In this document: positions 53,067 to 60,842 of the stretch, in pieces
How the letters are laid out: every line of letters starts with the position of its first letter
Position numbering within the stretch: the stretch's first letter is position 1
Assembly (NCBI RefSeq): GCF_015694725.1
Contig: NZ_JADQDQ010000001.1
Coordinates: 744,001 to 808,000 of the forward strand
Length of the DNA: 64,000 bases
From: Hymenobacter jeongseonensis
Lineage (GTDB): Bacteria; Bacteroidota; Bacteroidia; Cytophagales; Hymenobacteraceae
Reading direction: 5' to 3'
Made by a program: the position numbers and the translations under genes
Notes under the pieces: generated by a model
Told to the model about the DNA's origin: nothing
The model's input: the letters and a program-made list of their open reading frames with translations, nothing else
Databases searched by the model: none

Positions 53067-54029
53067 ATGGCCACTACTAGTTCTGCTTCTCATCAATTGG
53101 TTGTCCTCGCCGCCGCACTTGCGCTGGTCGGGGGCTTATACGTGTTGCCCAAGGGCATTCTGAAGCCAAAAGAAAGCCGCTCCGAACTGAACAGTGACGC
53201 CGCCAAAACTGCCAACCGGGACGGCGGCGGCTCCAAAACCAACGGCTCCAAAACCGAGGCTTCTTCGGGACCGGTACCGGCTACCGCCACGGATAACGGC
53301 GGTGCCCACTCCGACGACGACGGACACGACCACGGCCCCTCGGCTCCGGCTGCCGCTCCGCACACCACGGCCACTGCTGCCCAACGGCAGGAACTGGCGC
53401 GGTTGCTGGCCCAGTACAAAGCAGCGCCAAATGCAGAAGCGCAATCGGCGGTGGCCATTACCTTGGCCCGCCGCTACGAGAGCGTGGAGCGGTTCGACAG
53501 CGCTGGCTATTACTTGGAGCAAGTAGCGTTGGCCAGCCCCACCAGCCAAAATTGGCAACGGGCTGCGGATGCCTACTTCCAAGCGTTTAGCTTTGCGGCG
53601 TCGGATGAGCGGGTGAAGCTACTGGGCGGCAAGTCCCGGGAGCTTTACGCGAAAGTGCTGCAGAAAGAGCCAGGCAACCTCGACGCAAAAACCAACCTTG
53701 GCATGGCCTACATGGCCTCCGAAAACCCTGTGCAGGGTGTTACTATCTTGCGCGAAGTTCTGGAAGCAGACCCCCGCAACGAAAAGGCCATTTACAACAT
53801 GGGCATTCTGGCGGTGCAAAGCAACCAGTTCGACAAAGCCGTGAAGCGTTTCCAAGACTTGGTTAAAGTCAATCCGAAGAACGTCAACGGGCAGTTTTAC
53901 CTCGGCGTTACCTTGGCCCGCACCGGTGCCAAGGAAGCCGCCAAAGCGGCGTTCCTCACCGCCAAAAGCCTCAGCGCCGACCCGGCCTTGGCGGCTTCGG
54001 TTGACGAGGAAATTGCCAAACTGAAATAG
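53067..54029 (+). CDS. Membrane-anchored tetratricopeptide-repeat protein
   Basis: A 320-residue protein with an N-terminal membrane helix (LVVLAAALALVGGLYVLP, about residues 11-28), a low-complexity Gly/Ser/Thr/Asp/His linker (about 35-105, including HSDDDGHDHG), and five or so TPR units at the C-terminus (VALASPTSQNWQRAADAYFQ; LDAKTNLGMAYMASENPVQG; RNEKAIYNMGILAVQSNQFD; VNPKNVNGQFYLGVTLARTG). A start at 52998 is rejected because it would read through the hairpin. It lies between HU and the 29-residue gene. Function unknown; protein contact is inferred. Confidence 0.78.
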   Translation: MATTSSASHQLVVLAAALALVGGLYVLPKGILKPKESRSELNSDAAKTANRDGGGSKTNGSKTEASSGPVPATATDNGGAHSDDDGHDHGPSAPAAAPHTTATAAQRQELARLLAQYKAAPNAEAQSAVAITLARRYESVERFDSAGYYLEQVALASPTSQNWQRAADAYFQAFSFAASDERVKLLGGKSRELYAKVLQKEPGNLDAKTNLGMAYMASENPVQGVTILREVLEADPRNEKAIYNMGILAVQSNQFDKAVKRFQDLVKVNPKNVNGQFYLGVTLARTGAKEAAKAAFLTAKSLSADPALAASVDEEIAKLK

Positions 54030-54068
54030 CTACAATTCATTCAACCACCAACTTAACCCCCAAGCATC

Positions 54069-54158
54069 ATGCCCTGCGGTAAAAAAAGAAAGCGTCATAA
54101 GATTGCCACTCACAAGCGCAAGAAGCGCCTGCGCAAGAACCGCCACAAGAAGAAGTAA
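54069..54158 (+). CDS. 29-residue basic protein, AURKAIP1/COX24 type
   Basis: The reading frame MPCGKKRKRHKIATHKRKKR then LRKNRHKKK and stop encodes 29 residues, 19 of them Lys, Arg or His. I recognise this as the bacterial member of the AURKAIP1/COX24 family (Pfam COX24_C), related to the mitochondrial ribosomal protein mS38. Its extreme charge fits binding to rRNA. The gene starts 39 bases after the TPR gene and lies before rng, which I recall as a frequent neighbour in Bacteroidota. It is easily missed because of its length. A ribosomal or RNA-associated role is inferred from the family. Confidence 0.85.
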   Translation: MPCGKKRKRHKIATHKRKKRLRKNRHKKK

Positions 54159-54175
54159 GCCTCACGGGGCGTAGC

Positions 54176-54216
54176 GGCGGCCGGCAGTTTTCCTAACGGG
54201 AAGGGAGCCAGCCGCC
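54176..54216 (+). repeat. Hairpin after the 29-residue gene, similar in build to the one at 53005
   Basis: GGCGGC-c-GGC pairs with GCC-a-GCCGCC, and inside it TTTTCC-TAAC-GGGAAG forms an apical helix. The apical part resembles the one at 53005 (TTTTCC-GCAA-GGGAAA). No T run follows directly. Confidence 0.55.
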
Positions 54217-54275
54217 TATCTCTCACGTAGCCTCCTGGGTGTGGCCGCGCTGGGTGCTTTTCCCGTGGCTCGCGA

Positions 54276-54309
54276 GGGAAGCCAGAACTTATGGTTCTGG
54301 CTTCCCTTT
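54276..54309 (+). terminator. Hairpin in the leader of rng
   Basis: GGGAAGCCAGAAC and GTTCTGGCTTCCC form a perfect 13-base stem around TTATG, followed by TTTG. It may terminate the TPR/29-residue transcript or act as a leader structure of rng; the T tract is short. Confidence 0.65.
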
Positions 54310-54370
54310 GCCGGTTTCAGGGTAGTGCTTCGGCGGCTAGCTGGCAGGTTACTTTAACTAAACCAACGCT

Positions 54371-55978
54371 TTGAGTAATGAATTAGTCATTAATTCTACT
54401 CAGGAAGGCGAGCGGATTGCGTTGTTGCAAGACAAGCGGTTGATTGAATACCACTTCGACCGCAACGACACCAACTACTCAGTAGGCGACATCTTCCTGG
54501 GCACCGTGAAAAAGGTGATGCCCGGCCTAAATGCTGCTTTCGTGGACATCGGCTACGAAAAAGACGCGTTTTTGCACTACGGCGACCTCGGCGAACAATA
54601 CAACTCCTTTACGAAGTGGGTACGAACGGTTCAAAGTGGCCGGGCCGCAACGGCTGGACTAGAAAACTTCACGTTTGAGCCCCCGCTTGAAAAAGTAGGC
54701 AAGGCGGAGAGCGTGTTTAAAAAAGGGCAGCAAATCGTTGTCCAAATCATCAAGGAGCCGATTTCGACCAAAGGCCCCCGCGTGAGCACCGACATTTCGA
54801 TGGCCGGGCGCTACCTCGTGCTGATGCCGTTTTCGAATACCATCAGCGTCAGCAAGAAAATTGTAAGCAAAGCCGAGCGGGACCGCCTCAAACGGCTCAT
54901 CGCCAGCATCAAGCCCCTTAACTTCGGCGTTATCATCCGCACCGTGGCGGAAGGGCGCGAAGTGGCCGAGCTGGACAAGGACATGCAAGACATGGTGGCC
55001 AAGTGGGAGCAGCTGCACAGCACGCTCCGCACGGCCAAGCCGAACGACAAAGTCCTAGGGGAACTGGGCCGCACGTCGTCGATGCTCCGCGATATGTTGA
55101 ACGAGTCGTTCGACAGCATCATGGTGGACGCTCCGACGATGTACGACGAGATGCGCGACTACCTGCAGAAAATCGCGCCCGATAAGCTCGGCTTGTTGAA
55201 GCTACACAACTCGAAAATCAAAATCTTCGAGCAAACCGGCATTGAGAAACAGCTCAAAACGCTGTTTGGCAAGACCGTGACCGTGCCAGGCGGCGGCTAC
55301 CTCGTGATTGAGCATACCGAAGCCCTGCACGTTATCGACGTGAACTCGGGCAGCAAGAGCAACCAGGAGAACGACCAGGAGGCTACGGCCCTCATGATTA
55401 ATCTGCTGGCGGCGAAAGAAGTAGCCCGGCAGTTGCGCCTGCGGGACATGGGCGGCATCATCGTTATCGACTTCATCGACATGCGCTCGGCTGAAAGCCG
55501 TAAGAAGGTGGAGGACACGGTGCGCGACGTGATGAAACTCGACAAGGCCAAGTACACGGTGCTGCCCATTACCAAGTTCGGGCTGATGCAAATCACCCGG
55601 CAGCGGGTGCGGCCAGCCGAGAATATTATTACCGGCGAGGTGTGCCCCACTTGCGGCGGTACGGGTAAGATTTCGGCTTCCATCCAAGTGACGGACGATA
55701 TCGACAACAGCATTGATGACTTGCTGGTAAATCAAAACCAGTCGGGCATTACGCTGTCGGTGCACCCATTCTTGCACGCCTACTACACCAAGGGTCTGGT
55801 TTCGCGCCAGATGAAGTGGTACCTCAAGTACTACAAATGGGTAAAAGTAGTGAAGGACAGCAGCTTGGGCCTAACTGACTACCGCATTGAAGACGAGCGA
55901 GGCGAGGAAATACAGCTTCGCTCTTCGGCAGCGGCGATGAGCCGGTTGCAGGACCGCGAAGTTGAGATTGTCGATTAG
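54371..55978 (+). CDS. rng: Ribonuclease G/E family endoribonuclease
   Basis: Cleaves single-stranded RNA in rRNA maturation and mRNA decay. The 535-residue protein starts at TTG 54371 (SNELVINSTQEGERIALLQD), the usual family beginning. An S1 domain follows (YSVGDIFLGTVKKVMPGLNA, AFVDIGYEKDAFLHYGD), then the catalytic DNase-I-like domain with VIDVNSGSKSN and GGIIVIDFIDMRS as metal-binding aspartates, and the Zn-link CPTCGGTGK. It is closer to RNase G than to the long RNase E because no C-terminal scaffold is present. A leader of about 210 bases with two hairpins precedes it. Confidence 0.95.
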   Translation: MSNELVINSTQEGERIALLQDKRLIEYHFDRNDTNYSVGDIFLGTVKKVMPGLNAAFVDIGYEKDAFLHYGDLGEQYNSFTKWVRTVQSGRAATAGLENFTFEPPLEKVGKAESVFKKGQQIVVQIIKEPISTKGPRVSTDISMAGRYLVLMPFSNTISVSKKIVSKAERDRLKRLIASIKPLNFGVIIRTVAEGREVAELDKDMQDMVAKWEQLHSTLRTAKPNDKVLGELGRTSSMLRDMLNESFDSIMVDAPTMYDEMRDYLQKIAPDKLGLLKLHNSKIKIFEQTGIEKQLKTLFGKTVTVPGGGYLVIEHTEALHVIDVNSGSKSNQENDQEATALMINLLAAKEVARQLRLRDMGGIIVIDFIDMRSAESRKKVEDTVRDVMKLDKAKYTVLPITKFGLMQITRQRVRPAENIITGEVCPTCGGTGKISASIQVTDDIDNSIDDLLVNQNQSGITLSVHPFLHAYYTKGLVSRQMKWYLKYYKWVKVVKDSSLGLTDYRIEDERGEEIQLRSSAAAMSRLQDREVEIVD

Positions 55979-55994
55979 ACGATTGTGATAAAAA

Positions 55995-56038
55995 GAAGGG
56001 CCCCGCCGATTGCAATGCTGCAATCGGCGGGGCCCTTC
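55995..56038. terminator. Bidirectional terminator after rng
   Basis: GAAGGGCCCCGCCGATTGCA and TGCAATCGGCGGGGCCCTTC form a 20-base perfect stem with an ATGC loop, the longest hairpin in the window. T tracts are poor on the plus side (TCTCG); AAAA on the other side gives T on the minus strand. It lies between converging genes. Confidence 0.85.
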
Positions 56039-56068
56039 TCGTAGCCGGACTTTCGAGAGTATTAAGCC

Positions 56069-56755
56069 TTAGAACTTAATGCCCAAGTCCAGTGCCACGG
56101 TGCTATTTTTGATGGTAATGTCGTTGAAGTCACGGCTCTTTTCAAAGTAACGGTCAATATTGACCAAGCCCCGGTTGTAGCTGATGCCGCCGAAGACCTT
56201 GGTGCTTTTCGCTAGCTGAAATTCAACACCAAAAGCAGCGAGGGCATCGGCATCGAAAAACAAAACGTGGTCGCTGGCTTTGGTTTCGCCGTTGGTGGCT
56301 GGGTCGGTGTAAAATTTGCTGCTGTTGATGCGCGTGCCGATGGGCACGTTCAGCGAACCACCCACCTGGAAGTAGAGACGCGTATCTGGTGCAATCTCAT
56401 TGGTGAAAAGCTTCACTGTGAGGGGTACTTGCAAGTACTGCATATTGAATTTTTGCGTTGCAGTAGTCATAGTGCTGCTGGAAGGAGCAGAAATATCCCG
56501 GTAGCTGATGGTGCCGCCTTTGCCCGCCAGCAGCAGGCCGGTGCTGAAAGCGTAGTTTTCACCAAAAAAGTAATCGACCACCAGGCCGCCGCCGAAGCCA
56601 AACTGGCTGCCATCGTTTTTGAAGGCCTTATCGCTGGGCGACTCGGCTCGGAGATTGTTGAGGGAGGGCGAGACTTTCAAGCCGATTTCAACCTGAGCAG
56701 CAGCAGTGGTGATGGAGGCCGCGAATACCAGCAGGGCAAGGAATATTTTTTTCAT
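56069..56755 (-). CDS. Outer-membrane beta-barrel protein (PorT-like)
   Basis: A 228-residue exported protein. ATG 56755 gives a signal peptide (MKKIFLALLVFAASITTAAA, cleavage near AAAQ), and the mature part, VEIGLKVSPSLNNLRA, with strands FGFGGGLVVDYFFGENYAFS, FNMQYLQVPLTVKLFTN, TRLYFQVGGSLNVPIGTRIN and a final aromatic strand (TVALDLGIKF), matches the beta-barrel family found as PorT-like proteins in Bacteroidota. An upstream start is rejected because it precedes the signal. The specific function is unknown; PorT itself belongs to type IX secretion, but this protein is not shown to be that one. Confidence 0.8.
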   Translation of the reverse strand: MKKIFLALLVFAASITTAAAQVEIGLKVSPSLNNLRAESPSDKAFKNDGSQFGFGGGLVVDYFFGENYAFSTGLLLAGKGGTISYRDISAPSSSTMTTATQKFNMQYLQVPLTVKLFTNEIAPDTRLYFQVGGSLNVPIGTRINSSKFYTDPATNGETKASDHVLFFDADALAAFGVEFQLAKSTKVFGGISYNRGLVNIDRYFEKSRDFNDITIKNSTVALDLGIKF

Positions 56756-56835
56756 AAAAGGCAGATGAACTCCCTGCGGCCGGTAACTACCGACGGACAA
56801 TGGGTTTTGGCTAATTTTACCCCAAAGTAACGCGC

Positions 56836-57861
56836 GTGAAGAAGAATAATTTTGCCTGGCGGCGCTGGCTGCCCTTGTTTTTCGGACTGAGTCTCGGGCT
56901 AGGGGCCTGCAAGAGCGGCCCCGCCGACGGCTGCCGGACCGATGCCGCTGCCGACGCGCCGGCTGTGCCGGTGCGCATAAAGCGTTTGGAAACAGCTTTC
57001 TTCGCCATAAAATCGCCGGCTGATGCGCGGCAGTTTATGGCGAGTAATCCGTCCTTTGCGCGCTACTATTTGCAGCGGCAGCCGGCAACGGAGCAGCAAT
57101 TGGCTACGGGCTTGGTGCAACTGGCCACCAATGGAGCGTTGCAGCAGTTGGGCCGCGAAACGGCCGCCGCCTTTCCGGACAGCGCGGCGCTTTCCCGTGA
57201 ATTGGGCGAGATGTTTCGCCGGGTGCATCACTATTTTCCCGATTTCAACGCGCCGCCGGCCGTGACGTACGTGAGCGGGTTTCTGAGCAAGGACATTTAT
57301 GTGAACGACAGCTTGCTGGTGCTCAGCATGGATTGGTTTGCGGGACCCAAAGCCAGCAAGCGCCCCGACCTGCCGCAGTACATGCTACGCCGCTACACAC
57401 CCGCTGGCCTGATGCCCCTGCTGGCCCAGAATGTATCAACCAAATACAACCGCCACGAACTGACGGCCAACACCATGCTCGATGCAATGGTGCACGCTGG
57501 CAAGTCCCTGTATTTTGCCAGCCTAGTGCTGCCATGCACGCCCGATTCGCTGTTGCTGGGCTACACCAGCCGCGAAATGGACGGGCTGGAAGCCAACGAG
57601 CCACGGGTTTGGGGGCATTTCTTGGAAAAGAATCTGCTTTATTCCACCACACCCTTTCTGTTGCAGAAGTACGTAGGCGAGCGGCCAAACGTGCCCGAAA
57701 TTGACAAGACATGCCCCGGTCGGGTGGGGCAGTGGGTGGGCCTGCAAATCGTGCGCAAGTACGTGGCCACGCACCCCGATGTGAGCCTGGGCCGGCTGAT
57801 GGCGGAGAAGAATGCCCAGCGTATTCTCAACGAATCGCACTACCGGCCCAAGCATGACTGA
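56836..57861 (+). CDS. gldB: Gliding motility lipoprotein GldB
   Basis: A 341-residue lipoprotein (GTG start 56836; lipobox LGAC, Cys near residue 25) of the GldB family, needed for gliding in Flavobacterium johnsoniae. Blocks: RIKRLETAFFAIKSPADARQ, REMFRRVHHYFPDFNAPPAV-like, VTYVSGFLSKDIYVNDSLLV, LSMDWFAGPKASKRPDLPQY, NTMLDAMVHAGKSLYFASLV and the late RVGQWVGLQIVRKYVATHPD. It is 12 bases before the glycosyltransferase gene. Its occurrence with gldD suggests a surface-motility or type IX secretion capability, though the core gld/spr genes are not in the window. Confidence 0.85.
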   Translation: MKKNNFAWRRWLPLFFGLSLGLGACKSGPADGCRTDAAADAPAVPVRIKRLETAFFAIKSPADARQFMASNPSFARYYLQRQPATEQQLATGLVQLATNGALQQLGRETAAAFPDSAALSRELGEMFRRVHHYFPDFNAPPAVTYVSGFLSKDIYVNDSLLVLSMDWFAGPKASKRPDLPQYMLRRYTPAGLMPLLAQNVSTKYNRHELTANTMLDAMVHAGKSLYFASLVLPCTPDSLLLGYTSREMDGLEANEPRVWGHFLEKNLLYSTTPFLLQKYVGERPNVPEIDKTCPGRVGQWVGLQIVRKYVATHPDVSLGRLMAEKNAQRILNESHYRPKHD

Positions 57862-57873
57862 GGTAGCTAGAGC

Positions 57874-59082
57874 ATGCACATCGCCGTTTTCAGTCAATAC
57901 CACACCAACCCCGACTGCCCGGCCACGAGCAGGCACTACACGCTGCTGGCTCACATTGCCAAAACGCACCGCGTAACGCTCCTTACTACGCCGGCTTGGA
58001 AAGGACAGCAGCTCACGCAGGAATTTCCTTGGGTGCCAGCTGGCGTGGAAATCCGCGAAGCGCCGGTGCCCTACCACAACAAGATGGGCGCCGCCCGGCG
58101 TGCTTTGGCCTTTGCGCATTACGCGGCCTGGGCCGTGCGCGAAGGCCTGAAAATTGACAAGCCGGACGTCATCTGGGGCATCAGCACGCCGCTGACGGCG
58201 GCGTGGGCGGCGGCGCAGGTGGCGCGCTGGCGCAACGTTCCGTGGGTGTTCGAGGTGCAGGATTTGTGGCCCTCGTTTCCCATTGCCATGGGAGCGGTGC
58301 CCACGGCGCTGGCGCGGCAGCAACTCTACCAGATGGAGAAGCGCCTCTATAAAAGTGCTCAACATATCCTGCCGCTGTCGCCCGATATGTCGCGCTATAT
58401 AATTGATTTGGGCATTGAACCGGGTAAAGTCACGACGGTACTCAACGGCACCGATTTGGCGTTGGCGGCGCTTGCCACGCCTGGAGCAGTAGCGGCACTA
58501 CGTCGGGAGCAAAACTTAGAAGGGAAACGGGTTATTCTGTACGCCGGCACGTTCGGCCGAGCTAATGATATCCCCACGCTGGTCGCGGCCGCCGAAAATA
58601 TGGCATCGGACGCTGCTGATTCGGTGTGGCTGTTTTTGGGGCATGGATTTTATGAACCGTTGGTTGCGGCGGCGGCGGCCCGTTGGCCGGGGCGCATTCG
58701 GCTGGTAGGCGGGCAGGCGCGGCACGAGGTGTTCCGCTGGTTTGCGCTCGCGGAAGTTTCGGTGGTATCGTTTTTAGGCTTGCCGGTGTTGGATTCCAAC
58801 TCGCCGGCCAAGCTATATGATTCACTGGCGGTTGGAACGCCGGTAATCGTGACCAACCAAGGATGGACCAAATCGCTGGTTGAGCAGCACAGCTGCGGCT
58901 GGTACGTGCCAGCCGGCGACGCTCTAGCATTAGCTGCCAAGCTGCGCCAGCTGTTGGCTGAACCTGCAACTGGCGCAGTGGCAGGTGCCAAAGGCAAAGC
59001 GCTGGCAGTGGAAGCATTTGACCGCCAGCAGATGGCCCAGCAGGTGCAGCAATTATTAGAAGCAGCGGCTGGCAAAGTATAA
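57874..59082 (+). CDS. Glycosyltransferase family 4 protein
   Basis: A 402-residue GT-B enzyme that transfers a sugar from a nucleotide donor, probably to a cell-surface polysaccharide or lipid. It starts MHIAVFSQYHTNPDCPATSR and has the N-domain PWVFEVQDLWPSFPIAMGAV (typical of the WbuB-like group) and the C-domain blocks VILYAGTFGRANDIPTLVAA, RIRLVGGQARHEVFRWFALA and the donor-binding SPAKLYDSLAVGTPVIVTNQ. Donor and acceptor cannot be determined. It follows gldB by 12 bases, so the two are likely co-transcribed; a perfect palindrome follows its stop. Confidence 0.88.
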   Translation: MHIAVFSQYHTNPDCPATSRHYTLLAHIAKTHRVTLLTTPAWKGQQLTQEFPWVPAGVEIREAPVPYHNKMGAARRALAFAHYAAWAVREGLKIDKPDVIWGISTPLTAAWAAAQVARWRNVPWVFEVQDLWPSFPIAMGAVPTALARQQLYQMEKRLYKSAQHILPLSPDMSRYIIDLGIEPGKVTTVLNGTDLALAALATPGAVAALRREQNLEGKRVILYAGTFGRANDIPTLVAAAENMASDAADSVWLFLGHGFYEPLVAAAAARWPGRIRLVGGQARHEVFRWFALAEVSVVSFLGLPVLDSNSPAKLYDSLAVGTPVIVTNQGWTKSLVEQHSCGWYVPAGDALALAAKLRQLLAEPATGAVAGAKGKALAVEAFDRQQMAQQVQQLLEAAAGKV

Positions 59083-59091
59083 AGACGGGAG

Positions 59092-59114
59092 TGCATGTTA
59101 CAGTGTAACATGCA
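59092..59114. repeat. Perfect 23-base palindrome after the glycosyltransferase gene
   Basis: TGCATGTTACA and TGTAACATGCA are perfect arms on a central G. It begins ten bases after the stop codon and is followed by ACGTTTTATAC, so it may act as a weak terminator; equally, its symmetry fits a dimeric regulator site. Confidence 0.6.
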
Positions 59115-59201
59115 ACGTTTTATACCCGATATTGCTGAGGTTATGCCGCGTTGTGCTAGTTCTGGTTTGAACGCAGGTGTAACGCGGTAAGCAGGCATTG
59201 T

Positions 59202-59879
59202 TTACGCAGTCGGAATGGGCTCGTAGGCCAAGGCTTTCCCGAAGGTTTTCTCGAAATAAGCGCAGCTGGGCGCCAAGGGACAAATGTTGCATTTGGGCGT
59301 GCGCGCCACGCAGATGTAGCGGCCGTGCAGAATCAGCCAATGATGGGCCTTGGCAATGGCTGCCTGCGGGATGTGCCGAACCAGCGCCTTCTCCACGGCG
59401 AGCGGGGTGGTGGCGGTTTTGGGCACGAGGCCGATGCGGTGCGAAACCCGGAACACGTGCGTATCCACGGCCATGGCGGGCTGGTTGTAGATGACCGAGG
59501 CCACCACATTGGCCGTTTTGCGGCCTACGCCCGGCAGGCGCTGCAACTCGTCTATCTGGCTGGGAACTTCGCCGCCAAAGTCCTGGGTGAGCATCCGGCC
59601 CAGGCCAGCCAAGTGCTTGGCTTTGTTGTTGGGGTAGGAGACGCTGCGGATGAAGGGAAAAATGTCCTCGGCGGCGGCGGCACCCAGGTGGGCTGCGGTG
59701 GGGAACTGCTCGAGCAAGGCGGGCATCACTTGGTTCACGCGCTTATCGGTACACTGCGCGCTCAGCACCACGGCCACGATTAACTCATAGGGGTTGCCGT
59801 AGGCCAACTCGGTCTTGGGCTCCGGAAAGTTGGTGGTGAAATAATCGAGAAAGTATTGAAAACGGTCGGCGCGGCGCAT
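59202..59879 (-). CDS. nth: Endonuclease III
   Basis: A bifunctional glycosylase/AP lyase that removes oxidised pyrimidines. The 225-residue protein starts at ATG 59879 (MRRADRFQYFLDYFTTNFPE), has the helix-hairpin-helix LQRLPGVGRKTANVVASVIY with the catalytic Lys, the catalytic Asp in AVDTHVFRVSHRIGL, and the [4Fe-4S] pattern C-x6-C-x2-C-x5-C near the C-terminus. An upstream start would read into the palindromic repeat and is rejected. It shares the HhH-Fe-S architecture with mutY at 51302. Confidence 0.95.
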   Translation of the reverse strand: MRRADRFQYFLDYFTTNFPEPKTELAYGNPYELIVAVVLSAQCTDKRVNQVMPALLEQFPTAAHLGAAAAEDIFPFIRSVSYPNNKAKHLAGLGRMLTQDFGGEVPSQIDELQRLPGVGRKTANVVASVIYNQPAMAVDTHVFRVSHRIGLVPKTATTPLAVEKALVRHIPQAAIAKAHHWLILHGRYICVARTPKCNICPLAPSCAYFEKTFGKALAYEPIPTA

Positions 59880-59904
59880 GGCGAAGGGTAGCAGCAAAAA
59901 ACAA

Positions 59905-60017
59905 CTGTCATCCCAAGCGCAGCGAAGGCCGGGAATAGCGGCCAAAGAAACGCAATTGCAGGAATTGCGCCGTTTGGACCGGCTATCTCAGGTTCTTCGC
60001 TGCGCCCGGAATGACAG
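59905..60017. repeat. Second copy of the TGTCAT-type palindromic repeat, upstream of nth
   Basis: CTGTCATCCCAAGCGCAGCG and, inverted, CTGTCATTCCGGGCGCAGCG are the ends, about 113 bases apart, with AAGG/AAGAACC following. The inverted right end agrees with that of the repeat at 42474-42579 in the pattern TGTCATyCygrGCGCArCGrAG. It covers the short gap between nth and the anti-sigma-like gene. Confidence 0.75.
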
Positions 60018-60037
60018 GAACAGGAAACCGAAAGGGT

Positions 60038-60268
60038 TTAAGACGTGGCTAAGAAGGTGCGCGAGTAGCGCAAAATGGCCTCGGAGGTGTGGGACCGGGG
60101 CTCGCAACGGACGCCGTCGAGAGCTCGCTGGGCCAAAAGGAGGTCGGCGCACGTGGAAGCCAAATCCGGGTCGTGCTGCAACGCCTCCTCTACCTCGCGC
60201 TGCCTTTCAGGAGGCAATTCGTTGTACACATACTGGAGTAGTGTCGAATGGGGTAAGGTTTGAATCAT
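60038..60268 (-). CDS. Small putative anti-sigma factor
   Basis: A 76-residue cytoplasmic protein. Its start MIQTLPHSTLLQYVYNELPP then ERQREVEEALQHDPDLASTC resembles the N-terminal anti-sigma domain (zf-HC2-like region) without the membrane segment; only one Cys is in the expected area, so a zinc site is unlikely to be intact. It overlaps the 3' end of the ECF sigma gene by 62 bases in another frame. The arrangement suggests a coupled regulator of that sigma factor. Function inferred from position and the helical pattern. Confidence 0.68.
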   Translation of the reverse strand: MIQTLPHSTLLQYVYNELPPERQREVEEALQHDPDLASTCADLLLAQRALDGVRCEPRSHTSEAILRYSRTFLATS

Positions 60269-60842
60269 AATGGAGAGAGTTGGCGGTCATCTTCTTCCGC
60301 AGGTTTATCAGCGCGTAGCGCATCCGCCCCAGTGCCGTGTTGATGCTAACGCCGGTTGCGTCGGCAATCTCCTGAAAGCTCATGTCGCCGTAATGGCGCA
60401 TCAGCAGCACTTCTTTCTGGGCGGCAGGAAGTTCTTGGATTAACGCCCGGAGGCGGGTGTGGGTTTCTTCCCGGGCCAGAATATCGTCCGGGCCGTCGTC
60501 GGCAATGGTGAGCGTACTGGCCAGCCGTTCGTTGTCGGTGAGGCTGATGTGCGGAACCCGTTTGCCGCGCCGGAACGAATCGATGGCCAGGTTGTGAGCA
60601 ATGCGGCAAATCCAGGGCGCGAACTTGCCTTCTTCGTTGTAGCGGCCACTCTTGAGGGTGTGGATGGCCTTGATGAACGTGTCCTGCAACAGGTCCTCCG
60701 CCAAGTCCTCATCGCGCACGATGAGCAGAATGGTGGTGTAAGCACGGCTCCGATGACGCTCTAACAGAAGGGCGAAAGCGGATTCCTGGCCGGCCAGGTA
60801 GAGCGAGATAAGCGCGGAGTCGCTAGGTTGCAAGAGGTCCAT
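60207..60842 (-). CDS. ECF-type RNA polymerase sigma factor
   Basis: A 211-residue sigma-70 family factor. Region 2: LISLYLAGQESAFALLLERH, YTTILLIVRDEDLAEDLLQD with TFIKAIHTLKSGRYNEEGKF, and APWICRIAHNLAIDSFRRGK; region 4: LPAAQKEVLLMRHYGDMSFQ and EIADATGVSINTALGRMRYA. The stimulus is unknown. The C-terminal 20 residues beyond region 4 are encoded in the stretch that also encodes the start of the small anti-sigma-like protein, a 62-base overlap. It appears to be alone otherwise. Confidence 0.93.
   Translation of the reverse strand: MDLLQPSDSALISLYLAGQESAFALLLERHRSRAYTTILLIVRDEDLAEDLLQDTFIKAIHTLKSGRYNEEGKFAPWICRIAHNLAIDSFRRGKRVPHISLTDNERLASTLTIADDGPDDILAREETHTRLRALIQELPAAQKEVLLMRHYGDMSFQEIADATGVSINTALGRMRYALINLRKKMTANSLHYDSNLTPFDTTPVCVQRIAS

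Noticed and set aside
53194..53400. Repetitive Thr/Pro/Gly/Asp coding stretch as possible CRISPR-like repeat
   Set aside because: No regular repeat-spacer spacing; it is a low-complexity linker in the TPR protein.
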